Made by a program: the position numbers and the translations under genes. This document shows positions 1-12,860 of a stretch of DNA of 64,000 bases, one piece after another. The stretch comes from Macropodus opercularis. Lineage: Eukaryota > Chordata > Actinopteri > Anabantiformes > Osphronemidae. The first letter of the stretch is position 1, and every line of letters starts with the position of its first letter. The stretch spans positions 15,481,501 through 15,545,500 of the forward strand of contig CM061096.1 in the NCBI GenBank assembly GCA_030770545.1. Reading direction: 5' to 3'. The notes under the pieces were generated by a model that was not told the DNA's origin, searched no databases, and was given only the letters and a program-made list of their open reading frames with translations.

Positions 1-1638
1 ACTCTCGTCACCGCCTGCTGTATCGTTGCCATTTGTATCGTTGCCAACGACCATCTGCTTTGCGGTTTTCTGACGCACCATGAATGCAGCTTATACAGCC
101 ATTCTCTTCTTTCTTAAGATTCATCACACTAATTTGTACCAAAGTAGGACAGAAACGTGGTTGATAAAGACACATGAATGGAAGAGAGAAAAATCCGCTG
201 ATGACTGGATAAACACACGAAAGAATGTCGAGGTTATAAATAACAAGAGAAAAAAATAAGGTTATAAAACAAGAAATGAGAAAAGCCAGAAAACAAGGTG
301 AAATGAGGCCTGCCTTTCCAGAAACTGTGAAATAAACAATTCGAGCATCAATACATCATTCATCATTGCCATCGTGTTTGTTTCAGTGCAGAAACAAAAC
401 AATGGTGAGCAAACGCTGATCAGACCTCCTCCACGCAAACAGTCCAAATAGTCGAAATGAGCAGAGGTTGTAGGTCGAGTCAAGGTACGTCTACGCTTCA
501 GGAGCGTTGCAAGTCAGCTGGACAGTCATCGTCGTGAGTACTGACAAACAACAGATCAGAACTCACTGATTTTGCGATGAAATGATCTCATTGTCTGATG
601 TCAGTTAAAACCGGCTTTCAACCAACCAAAGAAACCCATAAAAACAGGAAACGAGGAAACAGGCCAGTTTTCACCTTTAGTCCTGATCATAAAGACTCAA
701 CCAGCGGCGAAGGACAGCGATGTCTCGCTCACCATGCAGCTCCATCTTTCCTTTTCTCTTCCCTTGTTTCTGTTTTCCCCAAACTCTCTGGCTCTTCTCT
801 TGTCTTGTGTTGTGTTATGTAACCGTGTTTCTTTGTGCTCCACTTTCCCGAGGACCCCTTATCGGTTTAACGGTGCAGCTGAGCATCGAGAGGCGAGCTT
901 GGCTCCAGCCGTGGCGGGAACTAGTGGAAGCCAGTGATTTTCTGCTTCTATTGAGGACAAGCCTGCAGGGAGCAGCGTGCATGGAGCGCCTTTGTTTCCT
1001 GGAGCAATAGCTGAACTGCGCTTGGTTCACATCAGCCTTGATTAAACATTAAGAGCTTTCCAGTAGCAATAATACTGTCCCCAAGAAGATACTCGTTAGG
1101 GTAGTTACCAGAGTTACCGTAACACCCGCAGGGTTTACTGGTAAGATGGTTACTAATGCACCGGTGCTTTATGTTTTACTCGCAGTGAATGAAAAACGAA
1201 ATCCATCTAACTGGGTTTGTTTGCTGTTGGTTGCTAAGGTCAGCAGAGTTTTAGTGTTAGAAACAAAGGAACAGCAGGCTGAAAGACACCAAAGTAGCTT
1301 TAGCCCAGTAGCTTGTGCAGTTTGTTTAACTTGTTCAACCATTTCATTTTAACTTATTCGCATTCGTATCTTCTCACAGTGACACGGTTCCCTCGGCCTG
1401 TGTCACTGTTGCGTCAGGTTGACATTGAAACGTTGATACAGCGTCGGTATTATTAGAACGCACGTATCGACTGTGTCCCTGCTGCCAAACCTGAGCGTGT
1501 GTGTGCAGCACAGCTCTCTGTCAGACAAGCGACGGTTAAGGACTTAAAGAGCGATTGTACTGCAAAGGTTTGGAGGATCTGCTTTGGTCACTTGCAGTAA
1601 TTAAAGCAATGCAATAAAACATGTGAATAGAAGCTTTG

Positions 1639-1641
<3 letters not shown>

Positions 1642-1682
<41 letters not shown>
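1642..1682. repeat. (TG)n microsatellite
   Basis: About 20 uninterrupted TG units. A simple repeat of the kind common in fish introns; likely length-polymorphic. Confidence 0.95.
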
Positions 1683-1685
<3 letters not shown>

Positions 1686-4600
1686 CTGCCTTTGCATTCA
1701 CCACGACCCTGCAGGTTTCACCTTTAGCACATTATCCTTATATTTGGTGTTATTACGTAATTGCAGCAATGGTTACAAAACAAAAGTGTATGAGTCAAGT
1801 CAGTTGTGTGCAAAAATAATAATTGAGCAGAGCTCTTGGCACAACAGTGGCAACACAGTGAGCAGCTGCAAAAAAGCCTGTGAGCACCGAAAAGGGGTGA
1901 GAGTGAGGGAGGTCGTTTGAATCCATCACACGCGATGCTCAGAGGACGCTAGGAGACGGCCAAAGCACAACAGGTGACGCGGTTTAACAGCCGCTGTTGG
2001 CCCCTGCAGCACAGTAGCTCTCGCGTGCCGCGGCCGCGTCACCATATGCTGTAACTGCAGAGCTGGATGCTGATTGATTTCCATTAGAGCTCAGACGCCG
2101 TGTTATTAATCCCGAGCGCAATGAACGAATCCAACGCTGTTCACTTCCCGGAGACGCGGCGTTCGCTACCTCCGCTAGCAGACGCTGGCTTACAGTTAAC
2201 ACGTTGGAACTGAGCCAGTCGCCTGCCGCTGACGTTTCAACGGTGAAATCAGCAGAACAAAGGGCAAATATCTGAGTTACAGGTTTGGGCTCAATCAAAA
2301 GCGGCTCCAGCGTGTTCGTAAATGTAGCTTTGACAGCGTGGGCTGGAAAAACTCACCAAACAAATGAACTTTGCTCATGAATAAACAAAGCACAAGCTTC
2401 TGCAGTGTGTTTGTGAGCGGGGAAGCAAACGAGGGAGGGTGTGTGTTAATCAGATACATGTTTGTTGTTTTGCAAAAGCATCTCTTCCCTAAAAAACATC
2501 GAATGCTCTTCCAGCCGGCTGTTAAGTGGCTGCTGCTGTTTCTAGAACAGAAAACATCTGTTTCTGAGACACTAAGCGTCCAAATGCTCTGCACATCTCT
2601 GCCGCTTTGTGCGTTTCTAAAAGTATGAGTGACGACAGGGTTGGCTGTCGAGCAGACAGCATGATGCAGTGGTGGTACTGACTGTAGGGCCCAGAAGCCA
2701 CAGCGTCATCAATCACAACGGTTCCCTGCCACCGCACCCCAGCAGCGTTGTGTAAAGAACAATCTGCAACATGAATGAGCCACATACTACAGTGACCACG
2801 CAGTACGACGGCTGATCTCAGGTCAGCTCCCCCTGGTTTTCTTAGTGCAAAGTAGCACCAGTAGGTCCCACCCTATGGCCAACACATTACAACCACCTCT
2901 TAACCCTCTGCAGCCTTCGAGGGATCCCGCTGTGAACTAGGGGCTCAAAGGGTTGGATCAAACAGCCTTGGTGGGTGATACATCCAAGCAATGAACACGT
3001 GTGGGTGTATGACGAACAACTTCATCCAACCGTTCATCTAGACGAAGCGTGTTGCGATTTATCGTCCGTCTGCGGCTGTTTTATCCAACCTGTATTAGAG
3101 CTGTAATATTAATCCGGGACATACAGCTTTAAGTATTAATGCATCTGCATCAGATGGCTGCAACAGATTCTTTACAGGCCTTTGTGCTAAAGTAAATATC
3201 ACGTTACCTGAGGTGATTAACGAGGTGAGGAGAAAACGGCCGCGCTCGCTGTGCTCTCTGCTTCCTTCTCCGTTTGTCAGCGAGCGCTCGCAGACAGGAA
3301 GACGAATAACATGGCTTCTCAGCCCAAAAGGTGAGAAAGTACTGGGACGCTGGCCTCAGTGTTTGTGTGCGTATAGACGAGAGAGCGCACGAGCAAAGGC
3401 GAAAGGGAAAAGCACAATGAAAACAATGGGGTAGAGAGAGATAAATTGTCTCCGTGAATAAGACAGAGATGTGCGATGGGAGTATTTCGACTGCTCTTCA
3501 ATGTCCTTGTCAACGTGAGATAATGTGAGTGGCATTTAAAAGTTGGGACAGTTAGAAAAGGGGAGCGAGAGCAGAGAGACTGAGGAAAGTATCAGGAAAA
3601 GAGACGGAGACCAACAGGGAACGAGACGAACACAAGCAGACAAATACGAGAAGCAAACAGAACATGAACGAGGATAATGGTGAGGGATGAAAGCGCAGAG
3701 CAAAGCAAAGAAGTGAATTCCTCCCCGAGTTTCCTCTCACCGACGCTCATCTTCCTCCTCTGTTTCATCTCCGCGTCGGTTCGGGCAGTACGAGCTAGCA
3801 GGTAATTATTTTTTGGGACTACAGAGAGAAGCGGGTAGATGGAAGGACGGGGACAGATAGTGGGGGAGGAGGAGAAGGGGCCGACGCGAGTGAAGACAGA
3901 CGTCTTCTAATGTGCATGAGAAGTCTAAGCTTTCAGTAGATGTGTGAGACAGAAAAAGAAAACAGGGGAAGGGAGGCTGTGGGGAGCCGGCTCGCATCCA
4001 CACGTCTGACAGCAAACCAGCCGAGGCCTTGGAAGATTACTTTGTGTTATCAGTAAGATCTACATGGATTTGCTGCGTACGCTGAGGTGAGCAAGAGAAT
4101 AAAGCAGAATATTTCCCTGTTGCTGTTCATTAGCAGTGATGTCAAGATGTGCAGATACACCGACGGGAGCAGAGATGGCAAATGTAAGGTGATTAATGCA
4201 GAGAGGGCAGCGACTCATCATACGGACAGAGGAAGAGCGAGGCTCACGATCTGTGATACCGACGCCGTCACGCCGGCGGCCGACTGTGTCTTCATCAGAT
4301 CAGAGGGTTGAGCAGAGTAAATCTGGAGGAGGCTCCTCTGATCTGATCTGACCTGATAAACACTGTCCAATAATGAAAACAGCGGTGACGGAGCGGAGAC
4401 CTCTCCAGTGTGTCCCCGACCCTTATGAAGACAAGGTAAAAGCAATATCACACTGGAGATTGTAGACGTTTGATAAACTAAATGATTATGGTAAAGTTAA
4501 GTAAAACCTGTCCATTTAATAAAAAAACTGTGAGTAGATCATCATTTTCAGCCCTTTCTAAACTAGAGAAGTCAATAATAAACATAAAAGTGTATCTGTC

Positions 4601-6806
4601 TTATTCATTTACACACGATTCAAGGTTAAAAAATTATCATACATACAGCAGATCTACCTGTGGGGCATCAAAGGATGAGAACGAGGCCGGTTTGATTGAA
4701 ATGAAATGAAGAAGCACATTGAAGCTGAGGAGCAGAAATGACAGAGGACAAAAATGAGACAGAGGAGCAGAAGGAGGCGAGATGAGCGGCTGCAGCGCAC
4801 CGACAGCGGCGCCGCTCGCTACTGAGCGCGCTCCAGCAAGCAGCCACGTACAAGCACTTGATATTCTGTCAGGGTGACTAGGAGCCAGCGTCAGTCCACG
4901 CTGGAAGCGGAGCAGGGCCACTGGACAACACGTTCCCAGAGTCCCAGCGCAGAAACACACGATGCGGCGCAGTCAGCACTTAACAAAGCTTAGTGAGACT
5001 CACACACTAACAACGCCGCCTCCTACGAGACTCCTACCGGGGCCCAAACAAGTGGCACAGATCTTTGTTACCAGCCCACAGCCCTGCTCAAAATAAACCC
5101 GCTGGGATGCAGTAATCACACGACACGTATCTGCTTTGACTTCAACTTCCTGTAGGAGGGTGGGTGGGATCAGATGTCAGCCTGAGAGAAGAGGAAGTAG
5201 GTGACGCTGTGGTTATTATATTACTATTATTATTATTGTTATCTTCCCTTTTTCAGTTCAAGGTGCTTGGAGAAAATACATTTATCTAATTAAACTTGAG
5301 AAGAGACAGAATAAATATGAGATAAATGTGAGAAATTCTTTACACTGATAATGAGATAAATCACAAGATCCAATGATTTATTAAATGTCCGGTTGAGTTT
5401 AGCCAAAAAAACAACCAATAAATAATAAAACATTATTAGTCGTCACAAAACTAAACCTGAATCTGAACATGTGTTTGGCATCTGATGTCCAGCCCGTGAA
5501 GAAACGCTAAGAAATGACATGTTGAAGACTGGAAGGGGAAATGTGATGCAGAGCCTGGTGTGGAGCCACCGCGGCAACAGTTGAGGTGAGAAACTTCAGC
5601 GCTCTGCAGCAATCTGTCTTCCTGAGCTCTGCTGCAATGAGGTGTGGTGTGGAGTCACAATCACAACACACAGCCGCCTCCACAGGACGAACGTGGAAAG
5701 ACACAGCTCTGCATGCGTCCGCTGAACCGGCGAGCACAGCCTGACAACTGTGTAAACACCTTTATTGTGGGCTCAGCTTATCCCAACCCGAGACGCTCGG
5801 ATTCACGTCGGCTAATTGCTCCGATTAAACGAATCAGTCTGAACTGGGGGCAGGAAAAATCTCAGCATCCCGGCGTTGTTCTCCTTCTAAACTTAACTTG
5901 GACGTGAGCGCGCCAACGTGTAAAACGCATGAAAGACAACCTTCAGGCTGGTGCATGAAGAGCAGCTGTCAAACCCAAGTGCCAAAGATAATTCCCAGTG
6001 GATTTAGAGGAGGATAGATGCTGGCAACGCGGGTGAGTAATGAAATGTTCAGTTACCTCCCCTTGCCTAAATGTGCTAACGAGGGCTAATAAAAGTCATA
6101 AACAAAAATTCCTTGCAGATTTGAGCTAAGTGTGCACTTTGGGAGGGTCTGAGTCTCGTCTTCGTGCTGCTGCAGCATCAAAGGGTTTATTTCTGGATCA
6201 GATAAAGCGTGGAGACAGGAAGTTGGCTTAATAAGTTGACGGAGCCGTTAAAAACACTAGTTCTGGTTCATCCAACACCTCCAACAATAGAGGTGGAAGC
6301 AGAGCCGCGGCCCGAGGGCACACTTTTCATCTCGGACGAGTTTCACGGTCCATTTCAAGAATTGTTTGATGTGCTTTGAGTCATTTCTCTTTATATTTAA
6401 TGTAGCTAATCAGCACATTTTCTCGGGGCGTGATGTCTAAAGTTCTATTGTCATATCACCATGGGACCCCAGCTCTGCACAGCTCACTGCAAAATGTTTT
6501 ATGGATTCATCTGCCCACCGCTGTTTCAGAAAAAACGCGGCTGTGCACACGTTTATCTCAGCGCTCTAAACACCTGTCAGAGCCGGTGATGAACGGCGCC
6601 GCTGTGGCTGAACAATAAAGAAAATAAAAAGCGCCGTTGATGAAACGCTGTACAGTAAAGGAAGAAAACGACTCGGTGGAAACGGTTGTTTAGGTCCCCG
6701 GTGGGTCGTTCAGCCGCCTGTGCCCTTGAACACATGGCTCTCGACTGGAATAACTTACAGTAAGTGGTACAATGCTGTTCAATGGAATGAACGGGACGCT
6801 ACAGGC

Positions 6807-6834
6807 TGTGTGTGTGTGTGTGTGTGTGTGTGTG
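6807..6834. repeat. (TG)n microsatellite
   Basis: About 14 TG units in the presumed shisa intron. Confidence 0.95.
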
Positions 6835-8889
6835 TCATGGTAAACACATACAGTTACAGTAGGTATGAAATCATTCCTTCTGCAAATGCAACCACCTTAA
6901 TCATCAGGAAATACTGATAAGACAAAACGAAATAAAACAGTGAAGCCACAGGTTTTAAATTCAACATCCAGAATCCAAAGTTCACCGTCTGCTCAATGAA
7001 GCCAGAATCGCTCCTCCACACTCTGCCCAGACTCCAGGACCTCTGCTGCCGCTCAGTTCACCACTGGCTGTGTTTAATACAGACACAGAAAACCACAACA
7101 ACGACTATTATGTAAGACGTCTCCAAAGGTTAATACGCTGAACATCAAGACTCAGAATGATCTAACTATGAGACAGGATGGTCCAGCATCTCCTCTATGT
7201 ATTTCACAGAACATCCCGACTTGACCCGGCGCTGCTCATATGCTGCTCCCCTGTTCTCCCTCAGTGAAGCTGCAGCAAATAATATCACGAGTTGAGTTGT
7301 TAACTGGAAAAACTTGATTTGCCGTATTAAGTCCCACAGCTTAATTATGTATGAAAGGATATAATTCATTTTTAATTTTGCTTTGCAGCTGTTAAAACCC
7401 AACAGATGCGGCAGAAGACAGAGCGAGAGCAAAACAAAAACACAAACACCAGCTTGGGAGCTGAGAAGCAGCACAAAGGAAGGGAAGCGAGGGAACCTGC
7501 GCAGCGCGTGTGCGTGTTTTGGCCTATATATCACTGCACCGCTGGCTGCTGTGATTGCCTGACCCAGGGTTTCAGCGTATTACCACCTTAACAGCTTTGT
7601 GGCTGGATTTATTTGTTGTGTGCACACGCACACACATGCGCTTTCTTGCCCACAGCTGGGCGAAGGCGTCCGTTCTCAGACGCAAGCAGGCTGAGAAGAA
7701 ACTCGAGAAATGTGAAGCCCATGCATAGATGTGATGAACCGCTCCTCCAGAGCTTATCAGTCATGCTTTGAGACACAACGTGGCCAGTTTGGCTCACGTG
7801 TGCTTCAGACTCATGAGCATTTTCATCCTTTTGTCGTTCTCCTACATGGTCGAATTTACATTTTTGTCTTTTAAACAAGGGGGGTTTAGATATTTAGGGA
7901 ATATTTTCTAACACTCTGCCCACTTGTCTTCCAATCTTAATGGGGTTGTGCACAGCATGTGAGGAGGTGGGTGGAGTCAGACAAGTCAGTCGTGACACTT
8001 CAAGATTCTTTCTGGATTCTAGAAGAAATACTGACTGAAGTGTTGACATGTTGAGCAGCTGTTCGACCGTGACATCTGTCCTGATTCGTGGCTCTTCATT
8101 TGCACGAGTTTGAGTTGAAACTGCAGCATAAATGCATCCAGTCTGTTTCATGCCTAGAATCATTAACAATGGTCAAGTGAGTAGTTTCACTGTCTGGCTC
8201 CAGGACAGATCGTTGGCAAGCATCTGATCGGCAGCATACACACACGTCACCTCTGAGAAACCTCAAGACAAAGGCTGAACATCTACGACCTGCACCTGGA
8301 GAAGAAAGTCGACTACAACGAGGAATTTCTCCCAAACGATCCATGAATTCCAGATAAAACCACTCACTCCTGTTCCCTGGACAGGATTTAGCCGTTGGCT
8401 GCACTCCAGTCACATCCGCTCAATGTTCCACCCTGACGCTCGTCATTGTTTACCAGGGGCCAAATGTTGCTGCAGTCATAGTTGTGTCACCGCAATCAAT
8501 CAGCCATCAATGTGAAACCGCTACAGTAGATCCCAATATAGAGAAAACACAATAACAACTGTGTTGTGATTTACCTCCAAACTTCACCCTCACAAACACC
8601 CGACATCTCAGTCTGCACCTCCACACGTCACCAGGCTGGTGACACAGACCCACATTCACACACAAGGCTTTTACTCCTCGTTATTAGTGATGCCACCGTT
8701 CATTTAGGATGTTTATGCCTCCACTTATGGCAAAACAGTAATCGAATGTATCAACATCATCATAATAGGCTTCACTGCCACCACTGTCACCAATAGCATA
8801 GACAGCCTTCAAGACATCTGCCATTTATTTATTATGTCATCATTCACTGTCCCTTCCTGTCCATCCATCCATCTCAGCTTCTATCGTAC

Positions 8890-9455
8890 CTGGAGTTGGT
8901 CATGTCCGTCTGCCCTCCCTGACTTTTCTCCAGCCCGAGCTTGGTGAAAATCCCGACCAACACCATGATGGCCACGACTCCACAGATAATATACACAATC
9001 ATGTGGGTTCGATCGCGGTCTGGCTCCTCATGGACCTCTGTGACAGGTGCTGAAGGTCGTCTGGTGTTTGCCCACACAGGTGTGTCATAGTTGGAACAGG
9101 AAGTCTGGTCCAAACTGTGAATTTTGAACTGGCAGCAGAAGCGATAGAAGCATGATCCACAACAGAACATGTAGATGCCTGCGCTACAGTTGAACGGAGG
9201 GTCCCACTGGCCCATGACGTCGTAGTAACCCCAGCAACGGTTCCCGCTGGTCGGAACCGTTTGGTCCTCAGCGTCCGGTGTGGGCGTTGCCAGTGCTGCC
9301 TCCGGTAACAGAGAGGGATCTGTTGTCTGGTTGTTCATGGATACTTGAGCCAAAACCTGGCGCGACGACGAAGGGCTCAGTCCACCAAGCGAGGTCAAAC
9401 CCAAGAGGATGGCCAGCGTGAAGCTTGCCAGGAGTGGATGCATGGAAGAGACCAT
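8890..9455 (-). CDS. Shisa8/9-type AMPA-receptor auxiliary protein, first coding exon (partial)
   Basis: The ATG at 9,455 opens a frame of 188 codons that ends at a donor (CTCCAG then GTACGA, boundary at 8,890); the frame stops just inside the intron. Seen: a hydrophobic signal peptide at residues 1-28, possible N-glycosylation sites (NQT, NCS), the Shisa cysteine-rich domain with GYYDVMGQWDPPFNCS, then CCGSC and RFCC clusters at about 73-125, and one transmembrane helix around IVYIICGVVAIMVLVGIF. In this family the Cys-rich ectodomain and single TM segment form type I proteins that change gating of synaptic AMPA receptors. The DVMGQWDPPF form fits Shisa8/9 rather than Shisa6/7, whose version as I recall it differs. 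The C-terminal exons with the PDZ ligand are missing from the window. Paralog (8 or 9) not settled; family call is firm. Confidence 0.9.
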
Positions 9456-9730
9456 CTTGGCTTCAACCCAGCGTCTGCTGGCTCAGTGCTGATGCTTAAT
9501 TGAATAGCAGATCCAAGTAAAGGTTCTGTGTTTAAAAAGCAAGAAAGAAACACAAGTTAAAACCTGCTTGTCCATAGCTTTACATTATAGCCTAGTGTGT
9601 CTCTAGAAATAAGGGAGAGGTTCGGTGAAAAAAAGTCATTTAGCCTACATGAAAGAGAAATATAAGATTAATGGCTCAGTCTGGGAGTTATTATTACACA
9701 CAGTTAGGGAAAGCAAAAAGGGCAGAGGAG

Positions 9731-9763
9731 CAAGTGAGCAAGTGAGCAAGTGAGCAAGTGAGC
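9731..9763. repeat. Short tandem repeat, CAAGTGAG x4
   Basis: Four perfect copies of the 8-mer CAAGTGAG about 280 bp upstream of the shisa start codon, probably within its 5' UTR or promoter. Confidence 0.95.
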
Positions 9764-11868
9764 GTCCATCCCAGCAAAAGTCCCTGGCGAGCAGATGCTC
9801 AGACACGTCACAGCCCGACGCGTTAATGCTCGTGTGTAGGTGTGTTCATCAAAGCGGATAAAATTTCCCAAATTCATAAAATGTCACCTTTCACAAAGCC
9901 ACATGTCACAAGCAGACAGCAGAGGCGGTTGTAGACAAATCCAAATCCTCTGGCTTGGAGAGAATCCAGTTTAGGAGGGCGTGTTACCTACGAATGAACT
10001 CGCCTCAGGCATTTCCAGCAGCGCGCTCCCCCGCCGAGTGGTTGAATGATCTGTGAAAAGGGAGAACTCTGGCTTCTGGATGGTGCTACCAAAGAAGAAA
10101 GATTCTAACTCTCCGGCTTTTCCTTCGATGACACACTTCCTGAACGGATAACACCTCTAATGCTCAACTTTGGAGTCAAACCAGTTCTGAACTCACAGTG
10201 TGGTGTTTTCCACGTCTTCCTGTCAGAGCCTCAGAGCTTAGCTTGATCCAGCAGCCTCCTCTTCTCGGTGCCACTTTTCCAATGAAGCTTTTCTATATTT
10301 GTGACGGACATCTCTTTGCTGCCGCTGTGATGAACATTTGTCCAGCTGTTCAGTCCCTTAGGTCTTTGTGATTAAAATATTCCACTTTGATTGTGCAAAG
10401 CTTATGCAGGTAGTTCCTTGTTATTTGCAGCCAAAGAGCCAACAGGTAAAAGCAGCTCTTCAGAACTCTCCCTCCAGTCTCTCGTCAGGAGGAATCCTGC
10501 GCCGATCACAGAAGCCTCCCTCTCGCACCTGAGGCGTGTCGTCGGTCACGCGTGCTCTCACGCACGCGTTGATAAATCCGCTCTGTGGCAGCGCTCCGTC
10601 AGTGGCACCGTGTAGCTTTCAAGCGACGTGCTCGGCGGGTGCGGGGCTCCTGTTGCTGCTGCTCCGTGTGGACCCCTCCTCCTGCTTGGTCCCAGGATCT
10701 CTAACAGACCCTGGCCACCGGCTGGGTTCACTGCCTGTCAGCCTGCGCAGCCCTGCCTTACTGCTAAGACTAATGGGTGAGGAGAGAGGAGGAGAAAGTG
10801 ATGGAGAGAGGAGGAGGTGGGGGATGTTGTTGTGATACTGAATCTTTGATCTTAGTGCTGCTGCATCCAATGCTCAAGAGAAGCTGCAGGAAAGGAGCAA
10901 CACGCTGGAATTAGTTGACCAGAGTGAGGTTTTCCACACAACGGATGGTTCTGTGATGATTCTTCCTTTGCTCAGTTCGTGTTTCTGTTTACACTCTGCC
11001 TTTAATCTCCCTCTAATCTCTCCCGGATGTTTCTACCTGTCTCTGTGTCTTCCACAACTTACCTCACCCTCTCCTCTCAGCCGTGAGAGGGGCTTCTGCC
11101 GAGGCTGAGGCGATATCAGCAGGGGGTCAGAGAGCCGTGGGCTGCCCTCTGCTCGTATCTGTGGCACATGTGCTCGAGTCTCACTGGAACCACAGTCCCC
11201 CGGCTCAATCAGGCGACAGAGTGGAGATGCGACGGCCGAACAGCAGCGTGGCACTGTGGGCACATCAAAAACATATCCCGCTTTCAAAAGGAGCCCCTTT
11301 GGAAACGTAGGGCTGCGCGCGGCTGCGACGGTGGCGGTGGCTGCTCTTTCCTGTTGTTGATGCTGCTTCAACAACTCAGTTGCCAGTTTTACGAATGTTC
11401 TATTTGTTTCAATCAATGTATTTGAATGTTTTTTTCCTCCCACTGAGCAAAAAATTGACCCTCAAAAACCCTAAAGCATTAATATGCAGCCGTTTTTAGG
11501 CAAATGCTGCATATTATTGCTCAAATCATGCATTTTGTTGTCATTTGAGTCCTCGTCCGGCTGCAGCTTCTTTGAAAACAGGCATAATTTGATATATATG
11601 TATAGGAATTTTATATATATATCACATGTATGTGTTTTCACTGGTGCTCTGCTTGTGGAGTGCTCCAGACAGAAGTGGAGAGACCAAGGAGAAGCAATAA
11701 AATGCTTTTTGGTTTAGATCCCATCCTCCCCTTTGTGCTGCTGCTCCGTCTTTGGATTGTATTCCCTTATTTCCTCGCCGCCTCGCTCGGCTCAGTGCGT
11801 CTGAATCCCCTCCGCTGGTGATGATCGCTCTGCTGCTGCTGCTGTTCTCTGGCCGGACTAAATGACAA

Positions 11869-11888
11869 TGTCTCTCTCTCTCTCTCTT
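11869..11888. repeat. (TC)n tract within a pyrimidine-rich region
   Basis: Pure TC dinucleotides at the head of a pyrimidine-rich plus strand running to about 12,250. Confidence 0.9.
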
Positions 11889-12459
11889 TCTGTCTCGCTC
11901 ACTCCTCCCTCTCCAAACTCACTCCTCCCCTCTCCCGCTCACTCCTCCTCTCTCTTTCTCTCAAACATCCTTTACGAGCAAATGAGCGCCTGCAGACTCT
12001 CTCCTCTTCGCTCCATTATTATGTGTTACTGACACTTCTCTCCTCTCAATTTTGTCCCACGTTTGTGTTCTCTGTGTTTTGCTTCCACCACTTCTTGTCC
12101 TTTTTCCTCAGTCTTCCCATCGTCCCTGTCCTCTCCTCCTTTTTCATCCATTCGTCATTTACCTCCTTTGGCTGCGTCCCCTGTTCCACACCTTGTTTTT
12201 CATTCTAAATTTTTTATTGAGCCGTCTTCCATCCTTTCATCATTTCCCAGATATTATGCCGCTTTCTTTTCTGGGCTCGTTGAAATGAGAGCCCTGCTGC
12301 CTGCTTAGCGACACGTTTGAATGCAAACAGGATGCACGACTGCATGTGAGTGCGTGTGCGTGTGCTTGTGCACGGTTACTGCGCTAATACCTCGGCGCGG
12401 CCACATCTTTGTCTGAGCATGTGTGGAACATGTGTGGCACTGCGGTCTATTAGGGCTGA

Positions 12460-12860
12460 TTTAAAGAGAGGGAGAAAAGGGGATGGGTGGGGAGAGAGGA
12501 AGAGGAAAGGAGGAAGTGAAAGGGAGATAAATAGAGAGGAAGAAGGAGACAGGAAGAAAGGGAGGGGAAAAGAGGACAGCAGAGAGCCTGCCAAACAGAG
12601 AGAGAGAGAGAAAAAGAGGCGATGCTTGACAGAAAGTAGCAGGGAACGGATAGAGGGGAGGAATTATAGCAGGGAAGGGAGCAGGATTAAGAAATATGGG
12701 GATAGCAAGTGGAATAGGAGCTGACAGAGGGATAGAGAGAGAGAGAGAGAGAGATGGGAAGGGAGGACAGGCAGGTAGGAAGAAAAAATGGGAAAGAAAA
12801 GCAATCTCTAGGGCAAGTGACATATTGGACCTGGAAAGAAGAAGAAGGAATATTATTCAG
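12460..12860. repeat. Purine-rich (GA) low-complexity tract
   Basis: The plus strand is overwhelmingly A/G, including a (GA)n run near 12,733-12,754. Open frames here give only Arg/Glu/Lys- or Ser/Pro/Leu-rich low-complexity peptides and are not genes. Confidence 0.85.

Larger units (their letters stand above)
1..8889. other. Non-coding stretch, probably intron 1 of the shisa gene
   Basis: No convincing exon on either strand. The shisa exon at 8,890-9,455 ends in a splice donor, so its next exon must lie at lower coordinates. I searched this stretch by eye for the conserved Shisa C-terminal part and did not find it, so the intron probably runs past the left edge. It contains two (TG)n microsatellites and purine-rich tracts near 3,540-4,000. 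The short open frames here have no family resemblance and no paired splice sites. Confidence 0.6.

Noticed and set aside
1984..2298. 104-codon minus-strand frame tested as a downstream shisa exon
   Set aside because: No similarity to the Shisa cytoplasmic tail or PDZ-ligand end.
12350..12724. Arg/Glu/Lys-rich open frame
   Set aside because: Product of the purine-rich low-complexity tract; both strands are open.
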